Assembly (NCBI RefSeq): GCF_018128925.1
Contig: NZ_CP067007.1
Span: forward strand, 534,164-598,163
Reading direction: 5' to 3'
DNA length: 64,000 nucleotides
From: Nitrosopumilus sp. K4
GTDB lineage: Archaea > Thermoproteota > Nitrososphaeria > Nitrososphaerales > Nitrosopumilaceae
The notes under the pieces were generated by a model, which worked only from the letters and a program-made list of their open reading frames with translations, searched no databases and had not been told where the DNA came from. This document shows, in pieces, positions 1 to 8,656 of this stretch. Position 1 is the stretch's first letter. The number at the start of each line of letters is the position of its first letter. Both the position numbers and the translations under genes were made by a program.

Positions 1-1
1 C

Positions 2-700
2 CCCATTGCTGGACCTGACTCAAATTGGTCATGTCCTTCAGAAAATGCGTTAATGTGGCAAAGTGATACTCCTGTAACTGTTCCCGGAAACTCTACAAAA
101 TCATTTCTCACTAAAGTTGAACCTGGTAAACCTTCTGGAACTGCATCATTAGAATCTATAATTGTTCAGGGTTCTGTTTTTACAAACTTGGGTTCATTTG
201 GAAAATCTGGATACCAATCCGCCATGTCGGGAACATCTTCTTCAATCATAAACATCTATCTGACAAATAACACTGCTTCACCTAGAAATGATAATAACAT
301 CCAATCGTCTAGAGTTGGAATTTTACCCAATTCTGTTCAAACATTTCATGCTGTTCTTGCTGATATGGATCTTGATTCTTCAACTACTTTGAATTCAGGA
401 GCACAATTGATCATAAACGTTCCAAAAGGTTGGACTCAAGTTACAGTTACAGATGATTCGGGCTTTGTTGGTACTCCTTCTGTTACTACTCTTGGAGATA
501 CTTCTAATCAAATTATAGGCGTCACTGAAAGTCCCTTAGGTGATGCTACCAATGATTTTGGAACGATATCCTTTACTGCACGAGCTCCAAATGTGAGTTC
601 TGATCAGCTTTATGTGATGTATGTTTTAGGCCAAGGAACTACGTCCTCAAACTTTTCTGTAGGGCCTTTAGCTGAAGTTGTTTTGCAAGTTGACGGATAG
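2..700 (+). CDS. C-terminal part of a secreted surface protein (cut by window edge)
   Basis: The reading frame is open from base 2 with no stop, so the start lies before the window; the first internal ATG (base 53) is unlikely to be the true start. The visible 230 or so residues are rich in Ser, Thr, Asn and Gly with alternating hydrophobic residues, as in beta-sandwich exported proteins, and have no membrane segment at the end (terminus ...LQVDG). The next gene, 97 bases downstream, is a type IV pilin-like protein, so a pilus- or envelope-associated subunit is likely. I recognise no family; the pilus link rests only on position. Confidence 0.75.
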   Translation, partial: PIAGPDSNWSCPSENALMWQSDTPVTVPGNSTKSFLTKVEPGKPSGTASLESIIVQGSVFTNLGSFGKSGYQSAMSGTSSSIINIYLTNNTASPRNDNNIQSSRVGILPNSVQTFHAVLADMDLDSSTTLNSGAQLIINVPKGWTQVTVTDDSGFVGTPSVTTLGDTSNQIIGVTESPLGDATNDFGTISFTARAPNVSSDQLYVMYVLGQGTTSSNFSVGPLAEVVLQVDG

Positions 701-759
701 TGTTCATTTTACACAAAAACTGGACACAACAATGAATTGTAGTCCATTTTGAACACAAA
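701..759. promoter_or_regulatory. Paired imperfect direct repeat upstream of the pilin gene
   Basis: Two similar segments, 701-717 (tgttcattttacacaaa) and 741-758 (agtccattttgaacacaaa-like), lie about 40 bases apart just after the preceding stop codon. An AT-rich TATA-like stretch (tttaaca, around 764) follows, at a suitable distance from the pilin start at 798. The placement upstream of the TATA region is what one would expect of activator or repressor sites. The regulator is unknown and the call is inference. Confidence 0.35.
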
Positions 760-797
760 TTCCTTTAACATCTTTTTTGATTTTAAGAAGTTCAGAA

Positions 798-1436
798 ATG
801 ACAAACATTCAGTCAAAAGAACGAAAGCTGTCGTCAAGAAGAGCAGTTGCACCCGTAATTGCTACTCTCTTGTTAGTGGCTATCGCTGTCGTAGGTGGAA
901 GTATTGTCTTTGTGTTCTCACAAGGATTCTTCAGTCAAGCTCAAGTAAGTGGTACTCCCACTATTGAGTCATTGAAGTTCATTGGATATGATGGACGAGA
1001 TGGTGCTCAACTCACTGTACACGATGGTGTCACATTAGCTGCTATGGCTGGAAATGCCACAGACGGTCTTAACACTGGTGAAAGACTTGCTATTTATGTA
1101 CAAAATCAAGGTGTACAAAAGGCAACTCTTTCAGAAGTGCGCTTTGCTGGAACCGTATACGACTACATTGGCTCAGATACTTCCCTACCTGCATTGACTG
1201 CAGGTAGAGGTGATGCTGCCGATGATGGTGGTTTCTGGATTCTTACACAGAGCTCAGGCACTGGTGGTGTTTTGACACAATCTACTGCAGCTGAACTACA
1301 ACCTGGACAACAGGCAACCATCGTCTTACAATTAGGCGAGAATGTCAAAGTTGGTAGAGATGCACAAATGAAACTCACAACAAGTAACGGTGCAGTCTTT
1401 GTCGGAACAGTTGTTACAGGACAACAAAGTGGATAA
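798..1436 (+). CDS. Type IV pilin-like protein (archaeal pilin N-terminal domain)
   Basis: A 212-residue precursor with a class III (prepilin) signal: a short basic stretch ending in SSRR at residues 12-15, then AVAPVIATLLLVAIAV, a hydrophobic helix to about residue 40. This arrangement matches the archaeal type IV pilin N-terminal family; cleavage would be after Arg15 by a prepilin peptidase. The rest is a Gly/Thr-rich head domain. I chose the ATG at 798 because it puts the basic residues directly before the helix; an upstream in-frame ATG at 777 would add seven residues. It is flanked by two secreted proteins. Archaellin is an alternative, but no archaellum genes are seen here. Confidence 0.85.
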   Translation: MTNIQSKERKLSSRRAVAPVIATLLLVAIAVVGGSIVFVFSQGFFSQAQVSGTPTIESLKFIGYDGRDGAQLTVHDGVTLAAMAGNATDGLNTGERLAIYVQNQGVQKATLSEVRFAGTVYDYIGSDTSLPALTAGRGDAADDGGFWILTQSSGTGGVLTQSTAAELQPGQQATIVLQLGENVKVGRDAQMKLTTSNGAVFVGTVVTGQQSG

Positions 1437-1444
1437 CTCCACCC

Positions 1445-1457
1445 TTTTTTCATTTTT
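1445..1457 (+). terminator. T-rich terminator after the pilin gene
   Basis: Two T-runs (six and five T) separated by 'ca' begin eight bases after the pilin stop codon. Oligo-T tracts are the usual archaeal transcription stop signal. A highly expressed pilin followed by a separate start would need one here. Confidence 0.45.
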
Positions 1458-1487
1458 ATGAAAAATAAATGGAGTAAAAATTGAAAA

Positions 1488-4136
1488 ATGGAGAAAAAAA
1501 TGAAATCAAAAAAATCAACAATCTTCCTTTTGTCTCTGATCATGCTAATGGCATTAAATTTACAGACTTCATATGGACAAAACCTTTCAAATCTTTCTGA
1601 CTATTCTGTACATTTGGGGATTTCACCTCCTCATATTGAAAGCGGTCTGTCTAGTCATCCTGTTGGATATGTTTATGTTTTAAACAAAAATGAAGTACCA
1701 ATTACTTCAACATATGATGTAGAAATTAGCCTTACTTCTGATGATCCTCAAATTGCATCTGTGCCTGAAAAAATTATTCTTGAAGCAAATTCTGAATATG
1801 CTACATTTGACATTAAAACTGGAATCTTGAGCGGAACTACGACTATCACTGCTGAACTTAATGGTAAAATTGATTTTAAAGAAATTGAAATTGGAACAGA
1901 ATCAACACAACTTCCTGATGATATGGTTTTGGAATTAAACTTGCCTACAGACAAAATGCATGTTAATTCGGAAATGCCTTTTTCTGTATATCTCAAAACC
2001 TTAGATGGGTATGTTATTCGTGCCCCTTATGATGTTGAAGTCATAATTGATTATGAAAAAACTCTTGCAATTCCTGATTCTGATAAACTTGTGATCAAAA
2101 AAGGTGATTATTATGCATGGGGTATATTGAAAACAAATAACAAAGTAGGAAACACCTTTTTGCGTGCAATACAGGTTGAAAATCAATTAGATACTGCAAA
2201 AAGCATTCATGTGTCTTCTACCTTACCAACTTCATTAAGCATCTCAGTATTTCCAAAATTAATTCCTGCTGAAATCGATAGAACTGTAAATATTTTTGTT
2301 AGTCTGTTGGATTCTGACGGAAATCCTGCAGTGGCTGCACATGACATTCCTTTGAAGTTTTTTTCAAATGAACAAAACAAAATAGGTGATAAACTTGATA
2401 GTATGATGAAAGAAATTAAGCCTGTAATTAAGAAAGGGGAATTTGGTTTTAACTTAAAGCAAAAAATTGATGTTTTTGATTTAGTTGCAAATGATTTGAT
2501 GATTGGTGTTAGCTCTGAAGGATATGGTGTTGCAACAGATACTTTCTTTACTGCTGGCGATACCATCAACATTGAGAGTTCAGAAATCAATAGTAGGGGT
2601 GTGAAAATTTTTGGTTTGGAAAAAATTCCTAGTAACGCAACAGCAACTATTGTCTATCAAATTAGCACTATAGAAGAAGATGATGACGATCCTGATGTTG
2701 ATGAAGACGGACGTGAAATTGAATCAATCGATCTTGAAGAACGATATAGCAAAGAATACGGTGAAGAAAAAGACGATGATGATTATCTCTTGATTTATGG
2801 ATTGGATCACTTGTCTGATAATGAGTACTATCCTATTTTGGCAAATGATAATTACCATTCAACGGACTATTCTCAATTACTAAGCATCGTGTCTGGTGAT
2901 GAAAGTATAGTAAAAATAAAAAATTCAGGCAAACTCGAGAGTGGGTATTCTTATGGTACTGCAACAATTAGTAGCACTCAAAAAAGTGGTGAGGTCTTAG
3001 TTTCTGCAAATATCAAGGGCGTTGGCTCTGATTCTATACTTACAAAAGTAGTAAACTCATTACAACAAAAAGAGGTCCGTCTCTTTTCTCCAACTGGTAG
3101 TGATACTATATTGTTTGAACGTGATGGTTCATTTGATATTTTCTTGGTAGCTTTGGATGCACAAAAACGACCAAAGATGCTAGAAAACAATTCCAAATAC
3201 CTTATCACTCCTACAAATGGGTTGGTTGAAATCAAAAAAGATTCTTCATTTGCATTTGCAAATCTAAAAAGTGACTCTTTCTCAATCGCTGATTCTTCAA
3301 CTGTAACTCTAAGTGTTACTCCTATTGGAGAAGATGCTGATTTATCTTTAGATTCCTCAAAACAATTCACTGCTCAACCTTCTTCTAAAATGCTAATCCA
3401 TTTGCCTACTGACATTGTTAATAATAATCAATTTGACAATATTGGTGTAGTCCAAATTGTCGATTTGCAGAATAATCCGATTATCCCTTCACACGATATT
3501 AGAACAAAAATTATCTCTTCTAATAATGGAATTTTGAGAACTATTTCTGATGCCGTGATTCCTGCCGGCAAGTCTTATTCTTCGTTTCCCATTAACCCAA
3601 CAGGTACTCTTGGAGATACTTTAATCTCTGCAAGTGCAAAAGGAGTTATCCCAAGTGACTCAAAACTAACCTCTGCATCAGCATTAACAAAATTGAAAAT
3701 ATTCACGACTGGATTGGATCAAGAAATTCCTGTAGATGAACAAGTTGAAGTCAAATTGTACATTGATGATGAAAATGCTGAATCTGTATCTGGAGCGTCA
3801 ATCCAAATAATGACTGATGGTAACTCTACTGTGACTCCTGATGTTATCCGTACTGGGCCTGACGGTGGTGCATCATTTACAGTCAAGGCATTGACAGGTC
3901 CCATTATTTCCTTGGATGTGATTGCAACTGCTGAAGGATATGTGGATGGTCAAGACACAATTACGATTAATGTTGATGCTCCTGAAAATACATTATCTGT
4001 GGCAAATTTGGAATTGCCTGAATGGATTGGACCAATAATAATAGTTGCACTTTTGTTGATTGCAGTACTTGTAGTCTTATTCCTCAGAAAATCAAAAGCT
4101 CCTATTGAAGAAGAATGGGAAGAGGAGGAAATTTAA
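1488..4136 (+). CDS. Large membrane-anchored surface protein with repeated Ig-like segments
   Basis: An 882-residue protein. Residues 1-30 form a signal peptide (basic start, hydrophobic core, AxG-like end near SYG). The body is a series of beta-rich segments of about 90-120 residues, each with similar phrases such as 'PxSHDI/PAAHDIP' and 'IxxSxGV', typical of invasin/Ig-like repeats. Around residues 394-434 there is a very acidic insert (runs of E/D). Near residues 848-870 is one transmembrane helix (GPIIIVALLLIAVLVVLFL) followed by a basic then acidic tail, so the protein faces outward with a short cytoplasmic tail. A second ATG at 1500 is an alternative start. It lies directly after the pilin gene; a role in attachment is inference. 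Confidence 0.8.
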   Translation: MEKKMKSKKSTIFLLSLIMLMALNLQTSYGQNLSNLSDYSVHLGISPPHIESGLSSHPVGYVYVLNKNEVPITSTYDVEISLTSDDPQIASVPEKIILEANSEYATFDIKTGILSGTTTITAELNGKIDFKEIEIGTESTQLPDDMVLELNLPTDKMHVNSEMPFSVYLKTLDGYVIRAPYDVEVIIDYEKTLAIPDSDKLVIKKGDYYAWGILKTNNKVGNTFLRAIQVENQLDTAKSIHVSSTLPTSLSISVFPKLIPAEIDRTVNIFVSLLDSDGNPAVAAHDIPLKFFSNEQNKIGDKLDSMMKEIKPVIKKGEFGFNLKQKIDVFDLVANDLMIGVSSEGYGVATDTFFTAGDTINIESSEINSRGVKIFGLEKIPSNATATIVYQISTIEEDDDDPDVDEDGREIESIDLEERYSKEYGEEKDDDDYLLIYGLDHLSDNEYYPILANDNYHSTDYSQLLSIVSGDESIVKIKNSGKLESGYSYGTATISSTQKSGEVLVSANIKGVGSDSILTKVVNSLQQKEVRLFSPTGSDTILFERDGSFDIFLVALDAQKRPKMLENNSKYLITPTNGLVEIKKDSSFAFANLKSDSFSIADSSTVTLSVTPIGEDADLSLDSSKQFTAQPSSKMLIHLPTDIVNNNQFDNIGVVQIVDLQNNPIIPSHDIRTKIISSNNGILRTISDAVIPAGKSYSSFPINPTGTLGDTLISASAKGVIPSDSKLTSASALTKLKIFTTGLDQEIPVDEQVEVKLYIDDENAESVSGASIQIMTDGNSTVTPDVIRTGPDGGASFTVKALTGPIISLDVIATAEGYVDGQDTITINVDAPENTLSVANLELPEWIGPIIIVALLLIAVLVVLFLRKSKAPIEEEWEEEEI

Positions 4137-4160
4137 CTAGAAAACATTCTGATAGAATAA

Positions 4161-5054
4161 TTGAATCTGTCTGTTTGGTTTCGTGTAATTCGAATTAGAT
4201 TTCTATTAGCATCAGTCATTGCAGTGTCTGTTGGACTTGCCATAAATTGGTGGCAAAATTCAACTATTGGAATTTTTGAAGCAACACTTACTTTTGGTGG
4301 TGTAATGGCATTGCATGCTAGTGTTGATTTACTAAATGATTATTGGGATTATAAACGAGGAATTGACACTAAAACAAAAAGGACAAAGATGAGTGGAGGA
4401 ACAGGCGTCTTGCCTGAAGGTCTCTTAAAACCTACATCTGTTTATCGTGCAGGTATTGCATTTTTGATAATTGGTTCTGCAATAGGCGGTTTTTTTGTAA
4501 TTACTGATGGAATAGTAATTGCAATAATTTTGGCATTTGCAATTCTTTCAATCTATTTTTACTCTACAAAAATTGTCGATTCTGGACTTGCTGAATTTTT
4601 TGTTGCAGTAAAAGGTTCCATGATTGTTTTTGGAACTTATTTTATTCAATCAAATCAATTAACAGTTGAATCTGTGTTTGGAGGAGTCGTTGTGGGTGTA
4701 TTATCCTCGTTGGTTCTTTTTATTGCCTCTTTTCCTGATCATGATGCTGACAAATCAAAAGGAAGAAAAACTTTGGTCATTGCAATTGGAAAACAAAAAG
4801 CAACAAAGATTTTTTGGTTATTTCCTATTATTTCGTATTCTTTGATTTTATTTGGCGTTTTTTTGGGGTTCTTCCCTATCTTTTCTCTGATGACATTCTT
4901 GAGCATTCCTTTGTTGATTAAAGGGGGGTTAGGATTGAAACAAAATTATGATTCAGTTGATGACTTGGTTCCTTTTATGGGTGCCACATTGATGTTTAGT
5001 AGGATTACTGGGGCATTGTTTGTATTGAGTTTCTTAATATCTTCTTTGATCTAG
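4161..5054 (+). CDS. UbiA-family prenyltransferase, MenA-like (1,4-dihydroxy-2-naphthoate prenyltransferase type)
   Basis: A 297-residue membrane protein with about eight to nine hydrophobic helices. The first Asp-rich motif is NDYWDYKRGID at residues 59-69, very close to that of MenA; the second is PDHDADKSKG near residue 191. These bind the magnesium-diphosphate of the isoprenyl donor. The enzyme would attach the polyprenyl chain to the naphthoate head group, a step of menaquinone synthesis, in the membrane. Other UbiA members (geranylgeranylglyceryl phosphate or haem O synthases) have different motif spacing. The start is TTG. Menaquinone genes lie elsewhere in the window (56631, 61909), which supports MenA over other UbiA roles. 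Confidence 0.82.
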   Translation: MNLSVWFRVIRIRFLLASVIAVSVGLAINWWQNSTIGIFEATLTFGGVMALHASVDLLNDYWDYKRGIDTKTKRTKMSGGTGVLPEGLLKPTSVYRAGIAFLIIGSAIGGFFVITDGIVIAIILAFAILSIYFYSTKIVDSGLAEFFVAVKGSMIVFGTYFIQSNQLTVESVFGGVVVGVLSSLVLFIASFPDHDADKSKGRKTLVIAIGKQKATKIFWLFPIISYSLILFGVFLGFFPIFSLMTFLSIPLLIKGGLGLKQNYDSVDDLVPFMGATLMFSRITGALFVLSFLISSLI

Positions 5055-5084
5055 AAATAAATGATGTAATGTACTACTTTTTAC

Positions 5085-6185
5085 ATGATTTCTGGATTTG
5101 CCACTTCTGAAGGTACAAAAAGATTTGCAGAAAACTCTGATGCATTAATATCGAATTTTAAAACAATTGATTCACTAACATTGTCTAATGTTGGAATGGG
5201 AACGTACCTTGGCAATGCTGATGATAATACTGACACTCTTGTAAAAAATGCATTAAAAAAATCTATCTTGTCTGGAATTAATGTTGTTGACACTGCCATT
5301 AATTACAGGGCACAAAAAGCAGAACGTGCAGTAGGAAAGGCGATCTCTGAACTAATACAAGAAAAAAAAATTTCACGTGATCAAATTTTTGTAAGTACTA
5401 AAAACGGATATGTCACAAATGACGCTGACATAAAACAAGATTTTTGGGAATATGTAAAAAATGAGTATGCCTCAAAAGGTGTTATAAAAGAAGGAGACAT
5501 AACATCTGGATATCATTGTATGACGATACCTTATCTTGAAGATCAACTTAATCGTAGTATGAAGAATTTAGGCCTTGATTGCATTGATTTAATGTATCTA
5601 CATAATGCTGTGGAAGGACAGATAAAAGACACATCGAAGGCAAATTTTTTAGAAAATCTAAAAAATTCTTTTGAATTTTTTGAAAGGAAACGAGACGAAG
5701 GAAAAATAAGATACTATGGAATGGCAACATGGGAATGTTTTAGGGTTTCATCTGACAATCCCCAATATCTGTCATTAAAAGAGACTTTTGATATGGCTAA
5801 AGACATTGGCGGCGAACACCATGGTTTCAAATTCATTCAACTACCTTACAATCTATATTATGACCAAGCTCTTTTGGCAAAAAATCAATTGTTTGATGGA
5901 GAAAAAATTTCAATATTAGAATCTGCTCATAGGCTTGGAATTGGTGTTTTTACAAGTGTGCCTTTAATGCAAGGGCGTTTGTTGAATCCTGGTGTCATGC
6001 CTGAATTTTACAATTTGAAGTCTTCTCTACGAGCTTTGCAGTTTATCCGTTCTTCTCCGGGTGTTTTGTCTCCGTTGGTGGGTCATAAATCCCCTGAACA
6101 TGTATCTGAAAATTTAGAGGTAATGAAAATTCCTCCAATTCCTGAAGATGAATTTTTAGCATTAGTTAAGAAATTAACCTCGTAA
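5085..6185 (+). CDS. Aldo/keto reductase family oxidoreductase
   Basis: A 366-residue protein with the aldo/keto reductase signature order: a conserved Gly-rich start (NVGMGTYLG), the catalytic Asp and Tyr in DTAINYR (about residues 68-74), Lys in VSTKNGY, and the LHN segment (near residue 169) that supplies the fourth site. The C-terminal part has the SPLVGHKSPEHV-like segment that binds the NADP phosphate. It is longer than the typical 280-320 residues, with extra sequence around residues 120-150. The substrate cannot be told from sequence. It follows the MenA-like gene with a 30-base gap and may be co-transcribed. Confidence 0.85.
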   Translation: MISGFATSEGTKRFAENSDALISNFKTIDSLTLSNVGMGTYLGNADDNTDTLVKNALKKSILSGINVVDTAINYRAQKAERAVGKAISELIQEKKISRDQIFVSTKNGYVTNDADIKQDFWEYVKNEYASKGVIKEGDITSGYHCMTIPYLEDQLNRSMKNLGLDCIDLMYLHNAVEGQIKDTSKANFLENLKNSFEFFERKRDEGKIRYYGMATWECFRVSSDNPQYLSLKETFDMAKDIGGEHHGFKFIQLPYNLYYDQALLAKNQLFDGEKISILESAHRLGIGVFTSVPLMQGRLLNPGVMPEFYNLKSSLRALQFIRSSPGVLSPLVGHKSPEHVSENLEVMKIPPIPEDEFLALVKKLTS

Positions 6186-6260
6186 TTTTTTCATCTTGTT
6201 CACAAATGTTGAATTTTTGTAAAAAGCTAATAAGAGGGATCGCTGGAGATATTCCGTAAC

Positions 6261-6629
6261 TTGTCCTCAAAAATTTATGATTATACTAAGATTTGTGACT
6301 CCATTAAATCTATGGATTCTAAGATTAGATTTGCTGGTGTAATCAATGAGCGAGGAAGACTTGTTGCAGGTGGAATGAAAGAAAATGTTGAACCACTTGA
6401 AAATGAAAAAGACGATGAAATGATTTTCATGGAACTTGCTTTGCGTGTTAAAATGAGAAAAGAGTTTGACAAGCAATTGGGTCCTGTAAATTTTGCACTT
6501 GCTTCTAGGGAAAGAGCACTAGCAATTAGTTTTCTTGTTGGTGAGGATATCTTATACGTTGTATCTGAACCTGATGCCGATTATGGTGTTTTGCCAAAAA
6601 AAATTATTGAAATAATTGAAAAATCTTAA
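6261..6629 (+). CDS. Conserved-looking small cytosolic protein of unknown function
   Basis: A 122-residue acidic/basic alternating protein starting at TTG 6261 (leader region AT-rich). The sequence IRFAGVINERGRLVAGG, followed by a helix and by ALAISFLVGEDILYVVSE, has the alternation of beta strand, glycine turn and helix seen in roadblock/profilin-like folds, but I do not claim membership. No membrane segment or signal. It sits alone between the aldo/keto reductase and a YHS-domain protein on the same strand. Function unknown. Confidence 0.7.
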   Translation: MSSKIYDYTKICDSIKSMDSKIRFAGVINERGRLVAGGMKENVEPLENEKDDEMIFMELALRVKMRKEFDKQLGPVNFALASRERALAISFLVGEDILYVVSEPDADYGVLPKKIIEIIEKS

Positions 6630-6684
6630 TTCTTCATTGTTGATATTTCTCAATCTATAAATAGAAACATCTAGTGGAAAATCT

Positions 6685-6828
6685 GTGCCAGTTGATCCTG
6701 TTTGTGGAATAGAACTTGACAAAGAATTAGCTCTTGAACATGAGCATGATGGAAAAAAATTCTATTTCTGTTGTAATGGATGTAGAAGAATATTCATTAA
6801 AAAACCACGAAAGTACAAGAATGACTAG
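6685..6828 (+). CDS. Tiny YHS-domain metal-binding protein
   Basis: A 47-residue protein starting at GTG 6685. It has the two hallmarks of the YHS domain: DPVCG at residues 4-8 and FYFCCNGCRRIF at residues 26-37, giving Cys7, Cys29, Cys30 and Cys33 as likely metal ligands. YHS domains occur in copper ATPases, toluene monooxygenases and metal chaperones. Being a whole protein of one domain, it is more likely a small metal carrier or sensor than an enzyme. Its stop overlaps, tail to tail, the stop of the converging asparagine-synthase gene (shared CTAG). The metal is unknown. Confidence 0.85.
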   Translation: MPVDPVCGIELDKELALEHEHDGKKFYFCCNGCRRIFIKKPRKYKND

Positions 6829-7769
6829 ATGGGAAAAGCCCCGCACATTCTACAAAACTTTGAATTTTCTGTACTGTGTTTGCAATAGGGACATACATTC
6901 TTTGATTTACTGGCAGGATTGCCGTACTCTCTTCTAAAAATCTCATAGTAATGCATGGATTCCTTCGTTCTAATTACTACCCCGTCTGATTTTTCAACCT
7001 CCTTTTTCTGCTCTTCAAATCTTTCATCACTAATTATCGAATCAAAAAGATTTGTCAATCCAACTGTCCCAGATCCGTCTTGCATCGGTGATTTTTCCCT
7101 CCATGCAATTTGTTTTGGAATTTTTTCTTCAAATGTTTTTCTTATGATCCATTTTCCGTGACGTTTTTCACCTTCTTCTCTTACTTTGAATTCTGGTGGT
7201 ATGTTCTTTGCAAATTCAATAATTTTTTTGTCAAGAAATGGTGATTCTACTTTTATTCCAAGTGCTTTTCCGATTTCTTGTGTTGGAAAATGCATTACAG
7301 AACATACTCTTTGAATTTCTTTTTCAAGTTCTGTTTTTTTCTTTTTTACAAGAAAACTATATCCAGCAAATAATTCGTCTGCCCCGTCTCCTGTGATGAT
7401 GCCTTTTTCACCCCTTTCTTTTATCCATTTCATGGCAAGATACATTACGACATTATTTCGAATCTCAATATCGTTAAAATTTCTAAGAATTTTTATCGTT
7501 TCTTCAATACATGTTAAAATTTCAGCTGTATCGACATTATGGATTTTCAGGGGAATCTCGAATTGTTTTGATACCATTTGGCAATATGTAAGATCGTTTG
7601 CAACAAAATCTTGTGCAATTACTGCTATTCCTTTTGGTTTTCTTTCTTTTAATAAATATGCAATTACTGTACTATCTAATCCTCCTGATAACGCAATTGT
7701 CTTTGATTTACAGGACTCACATGACTCCTTTAGCAACTTGTACAGGTTTTTGGAAATATCTTCCAACAA
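6825..7769 (-). CDS. Stand-alone asparagine synthase domain protein with C-terminal zinc ribbon
   Basis: A 314-residue protein that corresponds to the ATP-pyrophosphatase (C-terminal) half of AsnB. The PP-loop SGGLDS is at residues 28-33 and the partner motif TGDGADELFAGY near residues 125-136. The glutamine amidotransferase half is missing, so ammonia may be used directly or another subunit may supply it. At the C-terminus two CxxC pairs (CPYC and CRMC) make a probable zinc ribbon, unusual for AsnB. The start is TTG, preceded at about 25 bases by a TATA-like tattata. In an ammonia-rich cell an ammonia-using asparagine synthetase would make sense, but the acceptor could differ. Confidence 0.8.
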   Translation of the reverse strand: MLEDISKNLYKLLKESCESCKSKTIALSGGLDSTVIAYLLKERKPKGIAVIAQDFVANDLTYCQMVSKQFEIPLKIHNVDTAEILTCIEETIKILRNFNDIEIRNNVVMYLAMKWIKERGEKGIITGDGADELFAGYSFLVKKKKTELEKEIQRVCSVMHFPTQEIGKALGIKVESPFLDKKIIEFAKNIPPEFKVREEGEKRHGKWIIRKTFEEKIPKQIAWREKSPMQDGSGTVGLTNLFDSIISDERFEEQKKEVEKSDGVVIRTKESMHYYEIFRREYGNPASKSKNVCPYCKHSTENSKFCRMCGAFPI

Positions 7770-7876
7770 GTCTATTCCTTTATCAACGGTATAATATTTT
7801 AGCCTGTTTTTTTATTTTTTAGCGCTACATGAAAACATTGCAAACTTTAAATCCTTTATCGAATCCTTGTGGATTA

Positions 7877-8293
7877 ATGCTACTCCCAGCTGAAATTGAA
7901 TCTAAAACGCTAATCCCTGCTCTAAGAGCTATTCTTGCAAAAAAATTAGCTGAAGACCACAATATTCGTGAAGATGAAATTTCCAAAATGTTGGGTGTTA
8001 CTCAAGCTGCAGTTAGTAATTACATTAGGGGTACACGTGGTGATCCTTCTCTTATTGCAAAACTCTTGGCTGAAAAACAAGTCGCAACACTAATTGATGA
8101 GCTAAGTGAAAACCTTTCCTCTGACATGGCATATACTCCATCCAGTCTTTCCAAATTCATAGGCCTTTGTAATTATATCAAATCAAGTCTTCTAATATGT
8201 GAGATTCATCATAATTTAGAATCTGACATTGATGAAAAAGTCTGTAAAGAATGTGAAAATATGCTTCTAAAAGGCCCTGGTAGCGTTTACTAA
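7877..8293 (+). CDS. XRE-type helix-turn-helix transcription regulator with C-terminal Cys pair
   Basis: A 138-residue protein from the ATG at 7877 (an in-frame ATG at 7829 would add 16 residues that do not look conserved). The helix-turn-helix is residues 25-55, with ISKMLGVTQAAVSNYIRG being a clear recognition helix region. The C-terminal part has VCKECENM (CxxC) together with an earlier ICEIHH, which could bind a metal or an iron-sulphur cluster. Architecture agrees with the archaeal predicted regulators grouped as COG2522. The end overlaps the converging Alba gene by four bases. The signal it senses is unknown. Confidence 0.8.
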   Translation: MLLPAEIESKTLIPALRAILAKKLAEDHNIREDEISKMLGVTQAAVSNYIRGTRGDPSLIAKLLAEKQVATLIDELSENLSSDMAYTPSSLSKFIGLCNYIKSSLLICEIHHNLESDIDEKVCKECENMLLKGPGSVY

Positions 8294-8601
8294 ATTTTAT
8301 TTAAGATTATTTCAATTGTAGATAACATTCTTCCAATTCCCGGCTCGTTTTCTGTGTCTAGTTTTATTTTTTCAACTTTTGAATTACCTTTTAGCATTTT
8401 TTCTGTTATGATGTTTGCAACTGCTACTGCATTGGGAATTGAATTTCCTTTAGCACGTAAAACTATCTTTTCTTTTTGACCAAATAGGGATAATACGTCT
8501 ACAGCTGATTGCATTACTGGGTCGTTTCGAATGTAAACAATGGAATCATCAGTTTTGATCTGCTCTTGACCATTCCGTTCCTTTGTCTCTTCCATGAGCA
8601 T
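8290..8601 (-). CDS. albA: DNA/RNA-binding protein Alba
   Basis: A 103-residue chromatin protein. The region from IVYIRNDPVMQSAVDVLSLF through VLRAKGNSIPNAVAVANII to EPGIGRMLSTIEIIL follows the Alba fold; the GNSIPNAVAVA segment is the hallmark nucleic-acid-binding loop and helix. The lysine acetylated in Sulfolobus Alba aligns near KGNS. Two possible starts, ATG 8601 and ATG 8595; a TATA-like cttaaaag lies about 26 bases before 8601, which fits a leaderless start there. The first 18 residues are a charged tail. Alba coats and loops DNA as a dimer. Confidence 0.93.
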   Translation of the reverse strand: MLMEETKERNGQEQIKTDDSIVYIRNDPVMQSAVDVLSLFGQKEKIVLRAKGNSIPNAVAVANIITEKMLKGNSKVEKIKLDTENEPGIGRMLSTIEIILNKI

Positions 8602-8656
8602 TATTCAACAATCAGCAATTTTTTGTTCTTTTAAGTTTTATCGACGATTGGTCCAC

